Shown here: positions 58,912 through 64,000 of the stretch, one piece after another
How the letters are laid out: the number at the start of each line of letters is the position of its first letter
How positions within the stretch are numbered: the stretch's first letter is position 1
DNA from: Isoetes taiwanensis
Taxonomy: Eukaryota; Streptophyta; Lycopodiopsida; Isoetales; Isoetaceae
NCBI GenBank assembly: GCA_021234155.1
Contig: JAJEKV010000057.1
Coordinates: 2,945,821 to 3,009,820 of the forward strand
Reading direction: 5' to 3'
Length of the DNA stretch: 64,000 nucleotides
Notes under the pieces: generated by a model
Seen by the model: the letters and a program-made list of their open reading frames with translations, nothing else
Databases searched by the model: none
Told to the model about the DNA's origin: nothing
Made by a program: the position numbers and the translations under genes

Positions 58912-60326
58912 TTGGACCTTTCCATTGAAGACAAAGACTTACTTTGTGCACTCTTAGTCTTTGATCAACTCCACTGCGCCGATTCCGATTTAATTATCTT
59001 CCAGGTTATTCAGCCTATGGCCTATATTTTCCATGATTTTTATTTGGCTGATACCCAGGACAAGTTTTTAGATGATGCCCATCGGGTTTTTCAAGGCAAT
59101 CCTCATGCTCATTGGCTGCTATTACAGGACAATCCGATCTCCAGGATCCTGCTCACGCCAACACTCTCAACACGGAGTACATGCCTGAGCTTGCTCATCA
59201 CCTCCCTTTGTGGCAGGCCGAGACACTCGGACAGGTGCGAAAGAATTTAGCACATTCTGAAGATCTTCCGTCTGCACAAATTTACATGCAGCACCTGGGT
59301 GGCTACAACACCTTGCGGGCTTTTCTGGACAACAAGACTATACCCACGGGTTGGGTTAATCCTCCCGTTTATACCATGCTCTCAGGCTCTGATTGGGATC
59401 AGTTGTGCCGTGCTCTTGATGCAGACCTTGTTCGAGAATTCCGGGAGCAGGCCCAGCAACCCACGCCAACCGGCAGTGCTCAATCTCCATATACTTCATT
59501 GGGTGCACCCCCGCGCCCCAGATATCTCACTGCGGATTGGCGTCTTCCCTTCTGGACCAAATTCATGGACGGCCACGCTGACTGGACTCATGTACAGATC
59601 TCCACCGATCTTAGGTGGGATCCACGTTTTATACGCCGCTCTAATTGGGAGAATGGCGCCACCTTGGAGCACACTGAAAATTGGATCTTCATCCCCAATG
59701 AGCGCAGTTGGCAGACGCCCACTCATGCTGCCTATGGCCTTGATCTCTTTTTGGAACGTGCTACCACCTCCCCGGATCCCTCAGTTCACAGACAAGCAGG
59801 CTTTTGTGGTGCTTTAAAGTGCCTCCTGTTGAGTTCTCTCAACAGACAGCGTCCTATCTATTATTGCAACCCGAATGCCAGCGTCAGTGCCTTCGATCTT
59901 CAGACTTGCCTTCTCATGGAATGCCAGTATGTTCCTGCTGAAGCACACCGTGCCTTGGAAGAAATGGTGCACTCTGGCTTTCTCATTGACGCTCTTCCAG
60001 CAATAGGTCTCAACAATCCTGAAGCTCTCCAGGCACGCCAAGATCTCATTGGGAACTATCATAATGGCGCCCGTCCTCATACCCGCCAGGATGAATTTCA
60101 GACTGCTGGGTTCCCGCCATCTGAAACAGTTCCCCCTTTTCTCCTCCCTCAGTGTCGTTTGGTGGGGACTGGTACAGGACTATTCATGCACACCACGGAC
60201 CAGGTCAAGAACAAGGATCCAACGGTAGGTGCAGGTCAGTCGTCAAAAGCCCAGCAGAAGACCACGCAGAAGGCCACGCAAAAGGTCACGCCCACGCCAA
60301 AGAAGAGGCAGAGAATAGACAAGTGA
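58912..60326 (+). CDS. ORF3 C-terminal protein, best preserved copy (unknown family)
   Basis: One frame opens at 58912 (MDLSIEDKDLL) and shows FHDFYLADTQDKFLDDAHRV. A one-base shift near 59145 leads into a 404-codon frame (first ATG 59112) ending TGA at 60324-60326. Together about 470 residues. Features: WDPRFIRRSNWENGA, ENWIFIPNERSWQTP, HAAYGLDLFLERA, a Cys-containing CGALKCLLLSSL and YYCNPN, LLMECQYVPAEAHRALEEM, then a basic tail with KKTT-like repeats and KKRQRIDK, a plausible nuclear localisation signal. The last 55 codons lie inside the LTR. No catalytic motif, signal peptide or membrane segment is visible. Its context (retrotransposon, after the position of integrase in the long form) suggests an accessory protein; function unknown. 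Confidence 0.75.
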
Positions 60327-60745
60327 CGGGCCGACAGCATCAGCGTCAGCGTAATTTCAGGCACCTCAAGAGGCAGCGCCAACATTCCTGCAAATCAGGC
60401 CTCCTTCCAGGAGTCGGCACCGAGATCTGACAGAGTATCTATATTGGGCCAAAGGCCATTGTACTATATATATGAGTAGAGCTAGCATTCACGGGCTAGA
60501 TGAGTTTTTGGTCTTATCTCCATTCTGTTTTCTCTCTATTGCGAGAGCTCATGTATCAGCATTGATATCAAAGAGTTTTGTTCTCATCATTGTGTTCTCG
60601 TTGTTTTCTTTTGCTCTCTATCATTTCCTTTTCCTTTGTTTCTTTTGCAAATCCCGCGTGACACAGCTACCGGATTCTCCTGTTTGATCCACGGGTCCTC
60701 ACAGAGGGCTGTCTTGCAGGAGTTCCCGAACCCAGACCCCAAACA
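60163..60745 (+). repeat. LTR of the ORF3-only unit, copy 2
   Basis: Matches 32701-33276. It lacks the TGTTAGTCC terminus and reads GGTGGGGACTGGTACAGG instead, so the upstream ORF stays open into it. Flank after 60745 is AGTAT. Confidence 0.78.
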
Positions 60746-63610
60746 AGTATCAAAATTTACATCTATTGCCTTCAAATGCAAATAACTATGCCTCTGTTTG
60801 CTGGGCTCTCTGAATCCGGAAAAAATATATCTAATGAAGACATGTCAACAAAAGAAAAAGAATAATCGAAAGGTATGATGCGAGCACGAAACAAATGAGC
60901 TCTGGCATCCATGCCGAACCAAATCGAAGCCCACACGGACCCAAATCAGAGTTGCATGCTATTGGGGCTCCGCAAAATCGGCTAAATACCCAATCGAACC
61001 TGCATCCTCTGCAGTTAAATTGTTGCTCCCACTGGCGCAGCTATGCACCTATCCAAAACAAATAAGGCCTATCCAAAGCAAATAAGGCGTATCTCACAGT
61101 AGTGGCTTCCATGCCATGTTTGCCGGAATGAGGAACACACGGGCAAGGATTAGGAATAGAAGCGGGATGAAAATTAGACAAAACCCACCATGACATCCAT
61201 GCCGACATCCCTAAACCCACTCCTCAAAAGCATACGAAATAAAAAAAATTGTTTCCGATTTCTGGATGAATGCTAAAATTTTCCGGCAAAAAAAAACCAA
61301 CAATCTTAGGAAATCACACAGAAACAAATTCCAAAAACTTTTCCACCACACCGGAAAATCCCAAATTAAAAGGGTTGATTGTCGAATAAGTATTCTGAGC
61401 TGAATAAAAACTTTTCATGCACAATTGGTAATACCTTCGTCTTGTAGGACATTATTCCTAAAGAAACAATTATGTTACTCCAAGGATGCATGTCTATGAT
61501 GCTGGCAAGGTTAGATCTACATTCAACTCTGTAATATGCTAGGGTTTAGGGTTTAACAGTCATCTTTATTCGTAACAAGGAGGTTACCAGAATATTATTA
61601 CTATGTGGCAAGAAACTGTAAGAATCGATGAGATTGACAGGGTATTAAAGCTGAAAGTTTTGAATGGTAAATTAACTCCATAAGAACTTCCTTGCAACAT
61701 CTGCAGCTTCGGATCACTTCTTTAACTTGCTTGCATCTATAATCTGATAAACAATCCATTGTTCTCAGATCAAGCCCACAACAAGGATAAATGCAAAATT
61801 CCTATCTGGGAAGTGATGGAGGATGGGAGGATATTGCAGATAAAAGGATAGCATATATTGGGCATTGTTTCATAAACTAGACCAAATGCTGTAGACAGAG
61901 GGATGGATACTACTTACAAAATCAATAACAGTAACCATCAATATTTATGCTAACATTCTCAGGCCTCCCAACTTGGGCATTGGTAGTTACATTAGATATG
62001 AAGCCTAAGCGAAAGAATCACAACCCTGAACTGAAGAAAGCAGCGCCATTTCTATGCTTTTGAAGAACAAGAAGACCAATTTTTTCTCTTTGTAGAGCTA
62101 TGTCGTTTCTCCTAAAATCAAAGCTACACAGAAAGAAAAGCTGAGAAAAACGACTCCAACTTGACAGAAAACTGAAAAAAAAGGGTCGTGGTCTAAGGTT
62201 CAGAAAACTAAGGGTTTTACTTCCACCCGTTTGCCATCGCCATCAACTGCCTTCTGTTCATGATCCATAAATTATAAGCTGCTACACCTTGGAAGGTCCG
62301 ATTAGCTTCTTCCATCTTAGAAGCTCTGGGGCATAAAGTAGTTTGTGGATCTGCAGCGCCGGAAATGCAGTATTGCTTGACGCATACAATCCACAACCCT
62401 AAAAAAACTGAGCTAAAACTGTCCTGAAGATGTGGCCCACGCTAAAATTTTAAATATAATAGCACACTATATATACCGTATGGTACAACATAGTTAAGTG
62501 GTCCTTCAATGCTGGACGCAGCGTGGATGGGTGTGTACACACGTGGTTACCCATTCTCTATGTCACTGGCCTAATCAACCGAGTTGACCTTGCTCAGACC
62601 TAGAGGAATATTGGTTGCAATGTTTGATGCTATGATTGCTTAGTTATTATAAATGTGGTCTTGAACGTCGGAATTATGTTGCAATGGTCATACTTATACT
62701 CATGGTATAATTATGCAGTGTAGATGTGCTTGTTGGGCTAGTAACATGGATTGCAGGGGCGAGGCTACGGTAAGGCTAAGTTATTATTTCTAGGTTAATG
62801 CTTTGCGTTGTTGATGCTCGACATGTCCTAGATCCCCGATCCCCACTTAGTCCGTGTGACTAATCCCGTGGTTGATGGTGTAAGCAGAAGTGCGAGATGC
62901 TCAGGAGAGTAGCCAAGCTTCAGGAAGGCGAGAGTAGAAGTGTAGATTGTCAGTTAAACAAACTTGATTATTATTATTATATATTGGCTTGAGGCTATAA
63001 TTATTAAGAACATTAATTGTTGTGCGAGGTTATTGCTGAGTAATGGGCAAGGATATTTTTGGGACCTTAGAATATACAAAGATTAAATTCTTTACCTTAA
63101 CATGCATGTGTTAATTTCTTGAGTTCGGAGGCTTAGGTAGATCCAACGGTAGAGATTGACGGGACCTCCAGTTACCAAAGGTTAACTGGTCAGGCCCGTC
63201 ACAAAAACTTAACCAAATAGCATATCATATATCATCAAAAAGATCCCGGATAGAGCTTTCCAACGCAATAAAAAATACTTAAAATGGAGTCCGGATTCAA
63301 AAGGTATGATAAAAACCATATTACCATCAAATCTGCATGACATGCACTTTGCAGAAAAGGTAGGTCAATATGATCTGAATCTAACCTCTATACCTCAAGT
63401 TAGCGCTTCTCTCTCTCTCTCTCTCTAGCGCTTCTCTTCTTTATCTATTTTTAGTGACTTAGATATTACATACCAGTTAGCAGTTAGCGCTTCTATGTCT
63501 CCAATGCTTCTCGCTCTAGTGCTTCTCTTCTTTATCTATTTTTAGTGACTTAGATATTACATACAGTAGTATGACAAAAAAAAACTCTCATAACAATCTT
63601 ATCGTAATCG
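60746..63610. other. Duplicated flank, copy 2, no gene identified
   Basis: Matches 33277-36130. It carries a CT repeat at 63407-63426 and the same unassigned minus-strand pieces as copy 1, with CTG and CAG sites generally better kept. Confidence 0.5.
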
Positions 63611-63614
63611 GTCA

Positions 63615-63615
<1 letters not shown>

Positions 63616-63673
<58 letters not shown>
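63616..63673. repeat. (AAT)n microsatellite
   Basis: About 19 AAT units. The homologous site at 36138-36195 has only short interrupted runs. Confidence 0.95.
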
Positions 63674-64000
63674 TATTTAAATCCCTTTTGGACCTTGAAG
63701 ATCATGGAGCAAAACAATTTACAACATTTGTCTTGCTTTTAACAAAAAAAATCTATGAGTTTCTATCTTTTTCATGTATGCGCCTAAAATATTTGGTGGC
63801 ATTTCTAGCAATGAATGAAAACTGCTGAAATTAATGTTGAAAACATCTCTTAAATGCTGTATGCTGAGCAATGAAGGAAGACATGTGGTTTGTCTTCCAC
63901 TGCACCGGAGTCACAGAACAAGCATTTTTCGGTCCTCCCTTAGTATCTTTGCCCAGCGCCCTGTTTCGACTCCCAAACGGTGAGAACTGGTTCTATATCT

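Larger units (their letters stand above)
57001..60745 (+). mobile_element. Non-autonomous LTR unit carrying leader and ORF3 C-terminus, copy 2
   Basis: Same build as 29551-33276: LTR 57001-57582, leader, ORF3 C-terminal frame and LTR 60163-60745. This copy keeps the ORF nearly intact. Because the two LTRs are of different subtypes and no target duplication is seen, the unit probably arose by recombination between elements. Confidence 0.72.
55490..64000 (+). repeat. Segmental duplication, copy 2
   Basis: Second copy of 28000-36560; reaches the window end. Confidence 0.88.

Noticed and set aside
63571-63828. Poly-Asn frame
   Set aside because: Created by the AAT microsatellite; the duplicate copy lacks it.

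Overview
The window looks like nuclear DNA of a land plant with a repeat-rich genome. The reasons are a CACTA (EnSpm) element with TNP2/Transposase_21 and DUF4218 sequence, Ty3/gypsy and Ty1/copia remnants, a plant-type PDR/ABCG transporter fragment, GT-AG introns and mostly AT-rich spacers. I cannot fix the species. No rRNA, tRNA or CRISPR was recognised. Intact host genes are nearly absent, and most coding sequence belongs to transposons.

1-17.5 kb, mainly minus strand: a broken RPA70 (RPA1)-like gene (1-1229 and 12826-13250) is split by a CACTA element at 1230-12822. The CACTA has 30-bp imperfect terminal inverted repeats, a perfect GTA target duplication and GCGACGT-rich subterminal arrays. 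Its exons join in phase over most of two coding blocks: a TNP2/DUF4218 transposase with a SET-like segment near its N-terminus, and a DNA-binding-type protein with an acidic tail. A LINE with APE-type endonuclease, reverse transcriptase and an (ATTCT)n tail sits inside one CACTA intron. Upstream of the RPA gene on the minus strand lie a copia RNase H/LTR fragment and a PIF1-type helicase fragment, so the RPA/helicase pair may be the remains of a Helitron.

17.5-33.3 kb, plus strand: tandem, LTR-sharing Ty3/gypsy-related units. One long unit (19063-30133) has gag, protease, RT/RNase H, integrase and then a third open reading frame (ORF3) in the env position. ORF3 has a coiled coil and a C-terminal domain I do not recognise. 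A shorter unit (29551-33276) keeps only a leader and the C-terminal part of ORF3, which runs into the 3' LTR.

33.3-55.5 kb: mostly unassigned DNA with a second decayed LINE (minus, 36.4-38.15 kb), a third partial copy of a repeated segment carrying a poly(T)-headed insertion (39 kb), an EF-1alpha pseudogene (47.4-48.2 kb), a PDR-transporter exon fragment (48.5-48.8 kb), a three-exon gene model of unknown function (49.3-50.1 kb) and small tandem repeats.

55.5-64 kb: a second copy, in the same orientation, of 28.0-36.5 kb. It contains the best preserved ORF3 C-terminal frame (58912-60326). Mismatches between the two copies cluster at CAG/CTG (CHG) sites in a way that does not look like mutation. 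Many frameshifts in the right two thirds of the window may therefore be consensus errors at methylated cytosines rather than real decay, and every 'pseudogene' call there should be read with that in mind.
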